A program made the position numbers and the translations under genes. The notes under the pieces are model-generated. The model was given only the letters and a program-made list of their open reading frames with translations. It had not been told where the DNA came from and did no database searches. From Serratia sp. H1w (GTDB lineage Bacteria > Pseudomonadota > Gammaproteobacteria > Enterobacterales > Enterobacteriaceae), in contig NZ_AYMQ01000120.1 of assembly GCF_000633355.1 (NCBI RefSeq), forward strand, positions 1 to 50,731: a stretch of DNA of 50,731 bases, in the 5' to 3' direction. This document shows, piece by piece, positions 19,472 through 28,367 of this stretch (its first letter is position 1; each line of letters starts with the position of its first letter).

Positions 19472-19810
19472 ATGTATTTACGGCCGGATGAAGTGGCTAA
19501 GGTGTTAGAGAGTACCGGTTTTGAGCGTGATTATGTCACCGATCAGGCCTACGGCTTTCGCAAGGGCGAGCATTATGTCTATGTGAATCGCGAAGCGCGG
19601 ATGGGCAGAATGGCGTTGGTGATCCACCCGGCGCTGAAAGAGAAGAGTATCCATTTTGCCACCCCCACCGCGGCGGTGCGTACCAGCGAACAATATCTTG
19701 AGTTCCCGCTGGATTTAAGCGGCGATATGCCCAACGCACGTTATGGCATTCCCCACGGTTTCAGCTCCCGCGATGCGCTCTCGCGCTATCTCTACAGCAT
19801 GTTCCTGTAA
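19472..19810 (+). CDS. ygaC: YgaC family (DUF2002) protein
   Basis: A 112-residue cytoplasmic protein with high similarity to E. coli YgaC, recognisable from [32 protein letters not shown] and [13 protein letters not shown]. Function is unknown; E. coli ygaC is reported to be Fur-controlled. GAGAGGAG lies before ATG 19472. In E. coli it is next to ygaM and nrdHIEF; here several other genes separate them. Confidence 0.92.
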   Translation: MYLRPDEVAKVLESTGFERDYVTDQAYGFRKGEHYVYVNREARMGRMALVIHPALKEKSIHFATPTAAVRTSEQYLEFPLDLSGDMPNARYGIPHGFSSRDALSRYLYSMFL

Positions 19811-19814
19811 ACTC

Positions 19815-19832
19815 TCCCCCGTTGCCGGGGGA
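19815..19832. terminator. Hairpin between convergent ygaC and yicN-like gene
   Basis: TCCCCCG, loop TTGC, CGGGGGA: a strong 7-bp stem 4 bases after the ygaC stop and just before the end of the convergent gene. It has no clear T-run on either strand. Confidence 0.5.
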
Positions 19833-19837
19833 AAGCT

Positions 19838-20284
19838 TCACCAGTTGGGCAGTGCTTCCCGGTTATAGCGTTCGTTGTAGGCACGGCGGAACTGCGCCAG
19901 CTCAAACGCATCCAGATCCAACTCAGCAAAGTAAAACAGTGCCGCTTCGGTGTGCTCGGCATGTAACTCCGGCGAAAGCCCGGCGCGTATCAGCGTTTCC
20001 CGCCACAGGCCAATCTGCTCATCATCCGCCTGCTTGATAAACGTCAGGTAGATAAACAGCAGATAGGCGGCCTGATGCATTTCTTCGGTGTAGCCGTTGT
20101 TCAACATGCGGATAAAGCTTTGGCTATGGCGGTTGCCCATCTCTTGCAGCATGGACTCAACCAGCATCGGCTTTATTTTCAGCAAATGCGCCAGTGAATC
20201 TATCGCCTTGCGGGTGTCGGAAGTCAGGACACGATAACCAATAATGAAAACTACGATCAGGGCGGCGATGATGATCCACGTCAT
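19838..20284 (-). CDS. DUF1198 (YicN-like) membrane-anchored protein
   Basis: A 148-residue protein with one N-terminal membrane helix (TWIIIAALIVVFIIGYRVL) followed by a mostly helical cytoplasmic domain. The start MTWIIIAALIVVFIIGYRVL, the VESMLQEMG segment and the AYNERYN end resemble E. coli YicN (DUF1198). Function unknown. It lies 46 bp downstream of a coiled-coil gene on the same strand, a probable two-gene operon. Confidence 0.75.
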   Translation of the reverse strand: MTWIIIAALIVVFIIGYRVLTSDTRKAIDSLAHLLKIKPMLVESMLQEMGNRHSQSFIRMLNNGYTEEMHQAAYLLFIYLTFIKQADDEQIGLWRETLIRAGLSPELHAEHTEAALFYFAELDLDAFELAQFRRAYNERYNREALPNW

Positions 20285-20330
20285 GTATGATTTTTACCGT
20301 CTTGGTGCGCAACATACGCGCCCGAAATTG

Positions 20331-20669
20331 TCAGTGTTGCTCGCCGCTGAAATTGTCTGCGGCCCGTGGTTGGTTATGGACATGGCGATTAAAGGTAGCG
20401 GCATCTTTTGCCAGCGCATCCAGGTGCGCGCCCAGCATCTTGATCTGCTTGACCAGGGCATGCTGTTCCGGCACCGAACTGGCGGTACTCAGTTTGTTTA
20501 CCAGCTGTTCATTCTGCATACGCAACTTGGTTTCACGCCGTTGCGCTTCGGCCAACTGCTGTTGCAGAGCCTGGTAGTCCTGTTGCCATTCCCGGTGCTG
20601 CTTTTCGAAGCTGGCTTGTAACTCATTCATTGCATTCTGAAACTGGGTTTCCAGCTCGCGCATATTCAT
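20331..20669 (-). CDS. Small coiled-coil protein of unknown function
   Basis: From ATG 20669 (AAGGAT upstream) it encodes 112 residues; an upstream start at 20690 adds seven. Residues 1 to about 60 are a Gln/Glu-rich coiled coil (LQASFEKQHREWQQDYQ, LAEAQRRETKLRMQNEQL), then a short tail. No signal peptide, membrane segment or enzymatic motif was seen. The family is not recognised. It precedes the DUF1198 gene on the same strand and is divergent from smrA. Confidence 0.65.
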   Translation of the reverse strand: MNMRELETQFQNAMNELQASFEKQHREWQQDYQALQQQLAEAQRRETKLRMQNEQLVNKLSTASSVPEQHALVKQIKMLGAHLDALAKDAATFNRHVHNQPRAADNFSGEQH

Positions 20670-20844
20670 GGGTTGGATCCTTTGCGGCACTCAATAATGG
20701 TCTGCAGTATAGCGAAAACCGCTCATAAGCTCACCCGTTGCCGTTAATTCCTTACTTGCAACCAAGGTAAAGCGTCTTACAATCATTCCATTCTCCGCAC
20801 TAGAAGATCCCCCTGTTAGAGCAATCTCCCGAGAGTGATGCGTA

Positions 20845-21417
20845 ATGAGCAACGAAGAGAAAGGTTTTTTTGAACAGGCGATGGCCGATGTGACACCGTT
20901 ATCCGAGGGGCAACAAACGCTGTATCTCAAGCCGCAGGATGCCGTCGATAAACGGGCGCGCCGAGAGGCTCAGGCGTTGCAATTGGAGAACTTCCTCAGC
21001 ACCGGCTTTCTCGACATCATTCCCTGCGATACGCCGTTGGAATTCAAGGGTGAAGGCATTCAGCAGGGCGTGCTGGACAAACTGCGTCACGGTCACTATC
21101 CGCCACAACTCAGCCTGAATCTGCTGCGCCAACCGGTGGAGAACTGCCGTCAGGCGCTGTTCCGCTTTATCATCCAGGCGGAGAAAGACAGCCTGCGCTC
21201 ATTGCTGATCGTGCATGGCCGCGGGCGCACGGATCAAAGCCATCCGAATATCATCCGCAGCTACCTGGCGAAATGGCTGGGGCAGTTTGAACAGGTGCAA
21301 GCATTTTGCCGGGCATTGCCGCGCGACGGTGGGGAAGGGGCGTGCTACGTGACGTTGCGTAAGTCTGCCGCGGCCAAGGCCGATAACTTCGAGCGCCACG
21401 CCAAACATAGCCGTTAA
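20845..21417 (+). CDS. smrA: Smr-domain nuclease-like protein SmrA
   Basis: A 190-residue protein of the length of E. coli SmrA (YdaL). The C-terminal Smr domain has LLIVHGRGRTDQSHPNI (HGxG signature) and SYLAKWLGQ, preceded by a LDL-like segment (SLNLLRQPVENC). Smr domains are implicated in nucleic-acid nicking and mRNA surveillance. The stop codon overlaps the stop of convergent mhbR by 4 bp. Confidence 0.85.
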   Translation: MSNEEKGFFEQAMADVTPLSEGQQTLYLKPQDAVDKRARREAQALQLENFLSTGFLDIIPCDTPLEFKGEGIQQGVLDKLRHGHYPPQLSLNLLRQPVENCRQALFRFIIQAEKDSLRSLLIVHGRGRTDQSHPNIIRSYLAKWLGQFEQVQAFCRALPRDGGEGACYVTLRKSAAAKADNFERHAKHSR

Positions 21418-22337
21418 GCGACATCTCCGGCAGCATCGCTGATCAAATGATTGAGGAAACGTTGCAGAACGTCGGAAGGAAAGTCGTTCTTGCGCCAGAA
21501 CACTCCGACGCTGCCTTTCTGTTCTAGACGGGGGAGCGGCAAAATAGTGAGCTGGCCCTGAGCAGCATAGCGAGCAGCCAGCCGCCATGACAGAATGGAA
21601 ATCATCTCGCTGTTCTGAGTCATGCCCAACGTCACACTCATTGATGCCGACTCAATATGATCGCTGGGCAGCATCACGCCTTGTTCCACCAGCGCGTTGT
21701 CGATACTGACGCGGATCGGCGTGCCGCTTGGCCAGACGATCCAGCGATAGGCCATCAGTTCTTCCCAGGCAATGCTGCTGCGGCTGGCCAGCGGGTGCTG
21801 CGTGCGCGCGACGAAACACACCGGTTCGGTATACAGCACGCGGTAGTTGAGCGGCAGTTGCAGGGCATGGCCACCAATACGGCCAACCACCACATCGATC
21901 TTGCCCGCCAGCAGGTTTTGCAGCAGTGGCGTCATCACGTTTTCTACTATTTGCAGGTGCACGTTAGGGTAATCATCAACCACTGCCAGAATTGCTTGTG
22001 TCACGCAGTCGGTCGCTACCGGAGAGCAACCGATCAACAGACTGCCCTGACCCCCTTGTTTGAAACGAATGATATCTTCACGTGAGCGATCGAGATCGTT
22101 AAGGATACGCCGCGCGTGCTCCAGCAGCAGTTTCCCACCCTCAGAGGGGCGTAGCCCCTTGCTGTGACGCTCAAACAAACTGATACCGACATCCTCCTCC
22201 AAAGCTGACAGCCACTTAGACAGCGCAGGCTGCGTGATATTCATCATCTTGGCCACCTGAGTCAGGTTGCCTTGCTCACCGAGACACATCAACAGGCGCA
22301 GGTGGTGGATTTTAAGGCGCTGAGTCCAGTCTGCCAT
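21414..22337 (-). CDS. mhbR: LysR-family regulator of the 3-hydroxybenzoate cluster
   Basis: A 307-residue LysR regulator. HTH near residues 20-50 (LTQVAKMMNITQPALSKWLSALE) and effector domain with LLIGCSPVATDCVTQAILA. It is divergent from mhbT, the same arrangement as mhbR in the Klebsiella mhbRTDHIM cluster, where it is the activator responding to 3-hydroxybenzoate or gentisate. The assignment rests on position plus family. The start is preceded by GGAGG inside a palindrome. Confidence 0.85.
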   Translation of the reverse strand: MADWTQRLKIHHLRLLMCLGEQGNLTQVAKMMNITQPALSKWLSALEEDVGISLFERHSKGLRPSEGGKLLLEHARRILNDLDRSREDIIRFKQGGQGSLLIGCSPVATDCVTQAILAVVDDYPNVHLQIVENVMTPLLQNLLAGKIDVVVGRIGGHALQLPLNYRVLYTEPVCFVARTQHPLASRSSIAWEELMAYRWIVWPSGTPIRVSIDNALVEQGVMLPSDHIESASMSVTLGMTQNSEMISILSWRLAARYAAQGQLTILPLPRLEQKGSVGVFWRKNDFPSDVLQRFLNHLISDAAGDVA

Positions 22338-22342
22338 TTGTC

Positions 22343-22358
22343 ATAACCTCCAGGTTAT
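22343..22358. promoter_or_regulatory. Palindrome covering the mhbR ribosome site
   Basis: ATAACCTCCAGGTTAT has perfect 7-bp arms around CC and contains the T-N11-A spacing of LysR operators. On the mhbR strand it includes GGAGG, the only good Shine-Dalgarno for the ATG at 22337. In RNA the arms AUAACC/GGUUAU with loop UGGA would partly hide that site. It may be an operator, a translation-control hairpin, or both. Confidence 0.5.
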
Positions 22359-22474
22359 CGCTAGGGCGGAAATGCCATTATCTTTTCACATTAGCCTCCT
22401 ACATAGTATTAACAACTTAGCAACGCGCATCACAAAAATAACAAAAGACCCTATATCCAATGAGGCAATCAGTC

Positions 22475-23824
22475 ATGAATCCTTCTCGTCGGCTTAATAT
22501 CCAGGATGTAATTGATGCAGCTCCAGTCTCGGCGTTTCAGTGGCGTGTGCTGGCATGTTGCTTTTTAGTGGTCACCATCGACGGCTTTGATACCGCCGCC
22601 ATCGGTTTCATCGCTCCTGCTATCCGCCAGCAGTGGCTGTTGGATGCGGTTCATCTGGCCCCGCTGTTCGGCGCCGGTTTATTCGGCCTGACGCTCGGTG
22701 CGCTGCTATTTGGTCCGCTGGCCGATCGTTTTGGCCGTAAACAGGTCATGCAGTTTTGCGTTGCGTTCTTTGGCTTGATGAGCCTGCTGTCCGCCTTTTC
22801 ACCCGACATGAATACGCTGACATGGCTGCGTTTCCTGACCGGTTTGGGGTTGGGCGGCGCGATGCCGAACACCATTACCCTGACCTCGGAGTTTTTGCCC
22901 AAACGGCGGCGGGCGGGGTTGGTGACGCTGATGTTCTGCGGTTTTACCCTCGGTTCGGCATTGGGTGGGGTGGTGAGTGCGCAACTGGTCCCCTTGATTG
23001 GCTGGGAAGGCATCCTGGTGATTGGTGGTGTGTTGCCGCTGGCCTTGCTGGTGGTGCTGTGTTTCGCACTACCAGAATCTCCTCGCTATCTGGTGCTGCG
23101 CAATCGTCGGCCGGATAGGGTCGCAGCCTTGCTGCACAGGATCACTGGGCAGGATTACCGCCATGTCACGTTCTACCTACCAGAACAACCGGCTACGAAA
23201 AGTTCGGTATCGGCTTTGTTCCAACGCGGTGTACTACCCGTCACGCTATTGCTGTGGTGCGTGTTTTTTATGAGCCTGATGATCGTCTACCTGCTGTCTA
23301 GTTGGCTGCCAACGTTGCTCAATAACAGCGGTATCGATTTGCAGCACGCTTCATGGATCACCGCCATGTTCCAGGTCGGCGGCACGATTGGTGCCATCGC
23401 CATCGGCCAACTGATGGATCGCCGCAATCCTTATTGGGTACTGGCGATCAGCTACGCCATCGGCGCGTTGTTTATCGTACTGATCAGCATTTCGGAAGGA
23501 GCGCTATGGGGGATGGCTTTTGCGGTGCTGGGGACGGGCATTGGGATCAGCGGTTCACAGGTGGGGCTGAATGCACTGTCCGCTTCCCTGTATCCAACCT
23601 TATGCCGCGCCACCGGGGTCAGTTGGGCCAACGCCGTTGGCCGCTGCGGGGCGATTTTCGGCTCGCTCGGCGGTGGGGTGATGCTGTCGTTTAACCTCTC
23701 GTTTTCCACCATTTTCATGTTTATCGCCATCCCGGCATTGTTAGCCGCCATCGCTCTGGCCTTGCTGTTCAGCCAGGTGCGCAGTGTCCGCCTGATTGCC
23801 AAAGCGCAGATCGCCCGTAGATGA
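22475..23824 (+). CDS. mhbT: Aromatic acid:H+ symporter (3-hydroxybenzoate uptake)
   Basis: Major facilitator of the AAHS group, 449 residues from ATG 22475, which has GAGG 9 bases upstream; the in-frame ATG at 22460 has none. TM1 contains [17 protein letters not shown] (the AAHS D-G-F/Y-D motif). The loop 2-3 motif is [12 protein letters not shown], and PESPRYLV follows TM6. These features match PcaK/MhbT/GenK transporters that import hydroxybenzoates. First gene of the catabolic operon; in Klebsiella mhbT carries out 3-hydroxybenzoate uptake. Confidence 0.88.
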   Translation: MNPSRRLNIQDVIDAAPVSAFQWRVLACCFLVVTIDGFDTAAIGFIAPAIRQQWLLDAVHLAPLFGAGLFGLTLGALLFGPLADRFGRKQVMQFCVAFFGLMSLLSAFSPDMNTLTWLRFLTGLGLGGAMPNTITLTSEFLPKRRRAGLVTLMFCGFTLGSALGGVVSAQLVPLIGWEGILVIGGVLPLALLVVLCFALPESPRYLVLRNRRPDRVAALLHRITGQDYRHVTFYLPEQPATKSSVSALFQRGVLPVTLLLWCVFFMSLMIVYLLSSWLPTLLNNSGIDLQHASWITAMFQVGGTIGAIAIGQLMDRRNPYWVLAISYAIGALFIVLISISEGALWGMAFAVLGTGIGISGSQVGLNALSASLYPTLCRATGVSWANAVGRCGAIFGSLGGGVMLSFNLSFSTIFMFIAIPALLAAIALALLFSQVRSVRLIAKAQIARR

Positions 23825-23851
23825 AGTATTGATAATCCAAAGGAGCATGTG

Positions 23852-24889
23852 ATGTCTGAATTAACACCGGCAGTAATGCAGCAACGAGCCGATTTTTATC
23901 AGCAAATCGACGCGATGGATCTCACGCCGCTGTGGGAGTCTCTGCACAATCTGGTTACCACAGTACCTAACGCGGGGTGCGTAGCCGCACTATGGAAATA
24001 TCAGCAAATTCGGCCTTTCCTGCTGCGCAGCGGGGAGCTGATTGGCGCCAAAGAGGCGATCCGTCGGGTTCTGGTGCTGGAAAATCCGGCGCTGCGGGGC
24101 AGATCTTCCATTACACAATCGCTGTATGCCGGTTTGCAATTGATCATGCCCGGCGAGGTCGCTCCCAGCCACCGGCATACCCAATCGGCACTACGGTTTA
24201 TTGTTGAAGGCGAGGGGGCATTTACCGCCGTTGATGGTGAGCGTACCACCATGCACCCAGGGGATTTTATCCTGACTCCACAGTGGCAATGGCACGATCA
24301 CGGCAACCCGGGCGAGCAGCCGGTGGTGTGGTTGGATGGACTGGATTTGCCGTTGGTAAACTATCTCGGCTGTGCGTTCGCCGAAGGCTTCCCACAAGAG
24401 CAACAGCCGGTGACTCGCCCGGAGAATGACTACCAGCCGCGCTATGCGGCCAATATGTTGCCCATGCGCCATCAGGTTGGCAACTCGTCGCCGATCTTCA
24501 ACTATCGCTATGACCGCAGCCGTGAAGCCTTGGACCAACTGCTGCGCAATGGCCCGCTAGATGAGTGTGAAGGCATCAAACTGCGTTATGTCAATCCAGC
24601 CACCGGCGGTTCGCCGATGCCAACCATTGCGGCCTTCCTGCAACTGCTGCCCAAAGGGTTCAGTAGCGCGAAGATCCGTACTACGGACAGTACGATTTAC
24701 CATGTGGTGGAAGGGGAAGGCTCCGTCACCATCGGTAGCCAGACATTTACCTATTCCGCCAAAGATATCTTCATCGTTCCTTCCTGGCAGCCGCTCAGCT
24801 TTGTTACCCGCAGCGAAAGCGTGCTGTTCAGCTTCTCCGATCGGCCTGTTCAGCAAGCGCTCGGGCTGCTGCGTGAAGCACGGGGTTAA
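23852..24889 (+). CDS. mhbD: Gentisate 1,2-dioxygenase
   Basis: Fe(II)-dependent ring-cleaving bicupin of 345 residues that opens gentisate to maleylpyruvate. The N-terminal cupin has [19 protein letters not shown] (metal-binding HxH and downstream residues) and [13 protein letters not shown] (third His). The C-terminal cupin has [13 protein letters not shown] and IFIVPSW. ATG 23852 is preferred to GTG 23849 because AGGAG lies 6 bases before it. Follows mhbT by 27 bp. Confidence 0.93.
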   Translation: MSELTPAVMQQRADFYQQIDAMDLTPLWESLHNLVTTVPNAGCVAALWKYQQIRPFLLRSGELIGAKEAIRRVLVLENPALRGRSSITQSLYAGLQLIMPGEVAPSHRHTQSALRFIVEGEGAFTAVDGERTTMHPGDFILTPQWQWHDHGNPGEQPVVWLDGLDLPLVNYLGCAFAEGFPQEQQPVTRPENDYQPRYAANMLPMRHQVGNSSPIFNYRYDRSREALDQLLRNGPLDECEGIKLRYVNPATGGSPMPTIAAFLQLLPKGFSSAKIRTTDSTIYHVVEGEGSVTIGSQTFTYSAKDIFIVPSWQPLSFVTRSESVLFSFSDRPVQQALGLLREARG

Positions 24890-24919
24890 TTTGCACGACA
24901 TCATTAAAGGAAAATCACT

Positions 24920-25621
24920 ATGAGCCAATATCTGTTTACTCCCCCAGCCATCACCGCCGTTCCCGTCGTCGGTAGCAACAGCCTGTTCCCGGTACACCGC
25001 GTGTATTGCGTCGGCCGTAACTATGCGGCACATGCGCGTGAGATGGGCTTTGATCCCGACCGTGAGCCGCCATTCTTCTTCTGCAAACCCGCGGATGCGG
25101 TTGTGCCGGTAGCCGTTGGGGAAAACCTGACGCTGACGTATCCGACGCAAACCGACAACTATCACTACGAAATCGAATTGGTAGTGGCTATCGGCAAGCG
25201 TGGTAGCGATATCCCGGTTGAAAAGGCGCTGGATTATGTTTTCGGCTATGCCACTGGGTTGGACATGACCCGCCGCGATCGGCAGATGGAAATGCGCAAG
25301 ATGGGGCGCCCGTGGGAGATTGGCAAAGCTTTCGATTATTCTGCCCCGATCGCTGCCATCCATCCGGCAGACAGTGTGAAAGATATCGATCAGGCAGAGA
25401 TTTGGTTGACGGTAAACGGCGAGGATCATCAGCGCAGTGGGATCGGTAATCTGATCTGGTCGGTGGCGGAAACCATCAGCTATCTGTCCGGTTTCTTTGA
25501 ACTGCAACCGGGCGATCTGATTTATACCGGCACTCCGGAAGGCGTTGGCCCGGTGGTTAGGGGGGATCGGATCGACGGCGCAGTTGCAGGGTTGACGCCA
25601 ATCCAGGTCACTATTGCCTGA
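24920..25621 (+). CDS. mhbH: Fumarylpyruvate hydrolase (FAH family)
   Basis: A 233-residue fumarylacetoacetate-hydrolase-family enzyme that splits fumarylpyruvate into fumarate and pyruvate. It has [16 protein letters not shown], metal ligands in [12 protein letters not shown] (ExE) and the aspartate in [14 protein letters not shown], and the [10 protein letters not shown] loop. AAAGGA precedes the ATG. Third catabolic gene, 30 bp after mhbD. Confidence 0.92.
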   Translation: MSQYLFTPPAITAVPVVGSNSLFPVHRVYCVGRNYAAHAREMGFDPDREPPFFFCKPADAVVPVAVGENLTLTYPTQTDNYHYEIELVVAIGKRGSDIPVEKALDYVFGYATGLDMTRRDRQMEMRKMGRPWEIGKAFDYSAPIAAIHPADSVKDIDQAEIWLTVNGEDHQRSGIGNLIWSVAETISYLSGFFELQPGDLIYTGTPEGVGPVVRGDRIDGAVAGLTPIQVTIA

Positions 25622-25633
25622 CAGGGGGCCAGT

Positions 25634-26278
25634 ATGAAGCTCTACAGCTTTTTTAACAGTTCGGCCTCCTATCGGGTACGTATTGCCCTGGCTTTAAAGG
25701 GGCTGGATTACCAGAGTGAGGCGGTCAATATCCGCGTAGGTGAGCAGTTGAACCCGGCCTATCGACAACTGAACCCCATCGGGTTGGTTCCTGCGCTGGT
25801 GGATGAGCACGGGCTGGCGTTGGGTCAGTCACTGGCGATTATTGATTATCTCGATCGCCGTTACCCACAACGGCCGTTATTGCCGCAGGAGGAACGATCG
25901 CGAGCTACGGTGCTGGAGATCGCCCTGGCGATTTGCTGCGATATTCATCCGGTCAACAATTTGCGCGTGTTGCGCTATCTGACCGATGAACTGGGGATTT
26001 CGGAGGTCCAGAAGAAAGCTTGGTATGCCCATTGGGTTGAGCAGGGGCTGGCTGCCGTCGAAAAGCTGCTGGAGAAAGCCAACTCCGGCGACTATTGCGT
26101 AGGCCACGCTCCAACCTTGGCGGATTGTTGTCTGATCCCGCAGTGGGCCAATGCGTTACGTATGGGATGTGATTTGTCGGCTTATCCTCGCTGCGCCAGG
26201 GTTTATCTTGCCTGCAATGCGCTTGCGGCATTTATTGCTGCTGCGCCCGAGCAGCAGCAGGACGTTATCCCGGCTTAA
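25634..26278 (+). CDS. mhbI: Maleylpyruvate isomerase (zeta-class GST)
   Basis: A 214-residue glutathione-S-transferase of the zeta class that converts maleylpyruvate to fumarylpyruvate. The N-terminal thioredoxin-like domain has the catalytic SSASYRVRIALALKG motif (residues 9-23) and GQSLAIIDYLDRRYP for glutathione binding. The C-terminal domain has ADCCLIPQW. This is the glutathione-dependent route, as in nagL and mhbI. 12 bp after mhbH. Confidence 0.92.
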   Translation: MKLYSFFNSSASYRVRIALALKGLDYQSEAVNIRVGEQLNPAYRQLNPIGLVPALVDEHGLALGQSLAIIDYLDRRYPQRPLLPQEERSRATVLEIALAICCDIHPVNNLRVLRYLTDELGISEVQKKAWYAHWVEQGLAAVEKLLEKANSGDYCVGHAPTLADCCLIPQWANALRMGCDLSAYPRCARVYLACNALAAFIAAAPEQQQDVIPA

Positions 26279-26355
26279 AACAATAATCAGACCTGACAAA
26301 TTTTCTGCTGCTGATGGCGGCTTGAAATGCGTAGGGCAAACATTGGGGAAATATC

Positions 26356-27549
26356 ATGAGCAAACAGGCAACGGCAATTGTGGTGGGCGGTGGGATTGGT
26401 GGCGCAGCTACGGCGCTGTCTTTGGCGAAACAGGGGATCAAGGTGTTGCTGCTGGAGCGCGCCCATGAGATCGGCGAAATTGGGGCAGGTATTCAGCTTG
26501 GTCCTAACGCCTTTTCGGCACTTGATAGCCTGGGGGCTGGGCAAGTCGCCCGTCAGCGGGCGGTGTTTACCGATCATATCTCGATGATGGATGCGGTCGA
26601 TGGTCATGAAGTGGTGCGTATTGATACCGGACAGGCATTCCGCGAGCATTTTGGTGGCCCTTATGCGGTGATCCATCGCGTCGATATTCACGATGCTGTC
26701 TGGCAGGCGGCACTGGCGAATCCGTTGGTGAGTTATAAAACCTCGACCCAGGTGGTGGATATCCGTATTAATCCGCACGATGTGGAGGTTTTTGACAGTG
26801 AGGGCAACCGTTATCAGGCCGATATCTTGCTGGGATGCGACGGTGTGAAATCAGTAGTGCGCGCCTCGCTGTTGAATGATAGCCCACGAGTGACCGGACA
26901 TGTGGTTTATCGCGCGGTGATAGACGCGGCGGATATGCCTGAAGATTTGCAGATAAACGCGCCGGTGCTGTGGGCTGGGCCGCATTGCCACCTGGTGCAT
27001 TATCCACTGCGCGGTGGAGCGCAATATAATCTGGTGGTGACCTTCCACAGCCGTCAGGCGGAAGAGTGGGGTGTTACCGATGGCAGTAAAGAGGAGGTGC
27101 TGTCCTATTTTGCCGGTATCCACCCGCGTCCACGCCAGATGTTGGATAAGCCAACCTCCTGGCGGCGATGGGCGACTGCCGATCGTGAGCCGGTGAGCCA
27201 ATGGGGTAACCAACGCGTGACATTGATCGGTGATGCTGCGCATCCGGTGGCGCAATATATGGCGCAAGGGGCCTGCATGGCGCTGGAGGATGCCGTGACG
27301 CTGGGGGAAGCCATCGCGCATTGCAACGGAGATTTTGCGGCAGCTTTTGCGCTGTACGAGTCGGTTCGTATTCCGCGCACGGCACGTATTGTCTGGTCTA
27401 CCCGTGAAATGGGGCGCTTATATCACGCCAAAGGCGTCGAGCGCTCGGTGCGTAATCTGCTGTGGCAGGGCAAATCGCAGGAAGAATTCTACCGTGCGTT
27501 GGAATGGCTCTATGGCTGGAAAGAAGAGAACTGCCTGCAACCCCGGTAG
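26356..27549 (+). CDS. mhbM: 3-hydroxybenzoate 6-monooxygenase
   Basis: FAD-dependent aromatic hydroxylase of 397 residues that turns 3-hydroxybenzoate into gentisate with NAD(P)H and O2. It has the dinucleotide fold VVGGGIGGAATALSLAKQG (residues 9-27) followed by LLLERA, the DG-type motif LGCDGVKSVVR and the FAD-ribityl motif GDAAHPVAQYMAQGACMALED. The gene is last in the mhb order, so it generates the substrate for mhbD. Salicylate 5-hydroxylation is an alternative but normally uses a different multicomponent enzyme. It is 77 bp after mhbI, the longest gap in the operon. Confidence 0.88.
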   Translation: MSKQATAIVVGGGIGGAATALSLAKQGIKVLLLERAHEIGEIGAGIQLGPNAFSALDSLGAGQVARQRAVFTDHISMMDAVDGHEVVRIDTGQAFREHFGGPYAVIHRVDIHDAVWQAALANPLVSYKTSTQVVDIRINPHDVEVFDSEGNRYQADILLGCDGVKSVVRASLLNDSPRVTGHVVYRAVIDAADMPEDLQINAPVLWAGPHCHLVHYPLRGGAQYNLVVTFHSRQAEEWGVTDGSKEEVLSYFAGIHPRPRQMLDKPTSWRRWATADREPVSQWGNQRVTLIGDAAHPVAQYMAQGACMALEDAVTLGEAIAHCNGDFAAAFALYESVRIPRTARIVWSTREMGRLYHAKGVERSVRNLLWQGKSQEEFYRALEWLYGWKEENCLQPR

Positions 27550-27560
27550 GAGGCTAAGAA

Positions 27561-27586
27561 ATGGCGGCGTATTGCGACGCCGCCAT
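27561..27586. terminator. Hairpin between convergent mhbM and doxX-like gene
   Basis: ATGGCGGCGT, loop ATTGCG, ACGCCGCCAT: a perfect 10-bp stem 11 bases after mhbM and 9 bases before the end of the convergent gene. It can serve both directions; no strong T-run is present. Confidence 0.55.
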
Positions 27587-27595
27587 AGAGGGATG

Positions 27596-28009
27596 TTAGC
27601 GTTTAAACCACTTATAATCCAGCGAGTAACGGCCAGCACCGGTGACGGCAAGCAGCAGCAGGCCGGCGATAATGCTGATGTTTTTAAAGAAGTTGATTTC
27701 ATTGCCGATCATTTCTGCCCCAGTCATGCGCCAGAACTGATGGCCGATAAAGGCCGTGCCCAGCACGTACAGCGCATAAATGATGGCTATCGGCCGGGTG
27801 AAGGCCCCCAGCACAATGAAGATACCAAAAATAAACTCCACGACCACGGCGATCACGGCGGCCAGGTATGGCATCGGCGTACCATAACCTTCCATTGCCG
27901 TGACCGTGGCACCAAAGTTGGTGAGCTTCATCCAACCGAAAATTAGAAACAGGATCATCAGCAGAATTCTGGACAACAGAATGGTGCCGTCTTTTACACT
28001 TTCGCTCAT
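27596..28009 (-). CDS. DoxX-family membrane protein
   Basis: A 137-residue protein from ATG 28009, with AAGGGG six bases upstream; the ORF extension to 28075 is not supported. Four membrane helices: ILLSRILLMILFLIFGWMKL, VIAVVVEFIFGIFIVLG, PIAIIYALYVLGTAFI and IIAGLLLLAVTGAG. Related to the YqjF/YphA DoxX group of enterobacteria, whose role is unclear (quinone or redox-linked membrane functions have been proposed). It converges on the mhb operon and is not obviously part of it. Confidence 0.82.
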   Translation of the reverse strand: MSESVKDGTILLSRILLMILFLIFGWMKLTNFGATVTAMEGYGTPMPYLAAVIAVVVEFIFGIFIVLGAFTRPIAIIYALYVLGTAFIGHQFWRMTGAEMIGNEINFFKNISIIAGLLLLAVTGAGRYSLDYKWFKR

Positions 28010-28115
28010 TGTTAACCCCTTTGCCACTACCCAAAAATAGGTTGCTGTACCTGGTAAATAGTAGATCAACTTCACATTTTATCTAGGGAGGCCGGGTAAG
28101 GGAGTTAACGGGATT

Positions 28116-28298
28116 TCAACAGACGCCGAAGTCATCGTCTTCGTGATACAGGTTCACTTCATTGGCCTGTACTTAGGTGCGCTGTTCTACCCCCAGCTCG
28201 ACCCAACTACAGATCAACGCTTCTCCGTCCTCGTCGATAACGGTCATCTTTGGCCCACCGGTTTTACGCTGTACAAAATCACCTACGGTAAATGACAT
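28116..28298 (-). pseudogene. YodC-like (DUF2158) gene interrupted by a stop codon
   Basis: From ATG 28298 (AGGAGCAG upstream) the frame reads MSFTVGDFVQRKTGGPKMTV and on to GVEQRT, then hits TAA at 28173-28175 after 41 codons. The same frame continues for 18 more sensible codons (VQANEVNLYHEDDDFGVC) to TGA at 28116-28118. E. coli YodC starts the same way, and DUF2158 proteins are about 60 residues, so a single base change (CAA to TAA) is the simplest reading. It could still make a 41-residue product carrying the KSGGP-type core. Confidence 0.65.
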
Positions 28299-28367
28299 TT
28301 CTCTGCTCCTGATCTGCTGGGGGAAACACTGAGTATAGGAGGTCGCTGGCATTCCTCAATCGGCTCG

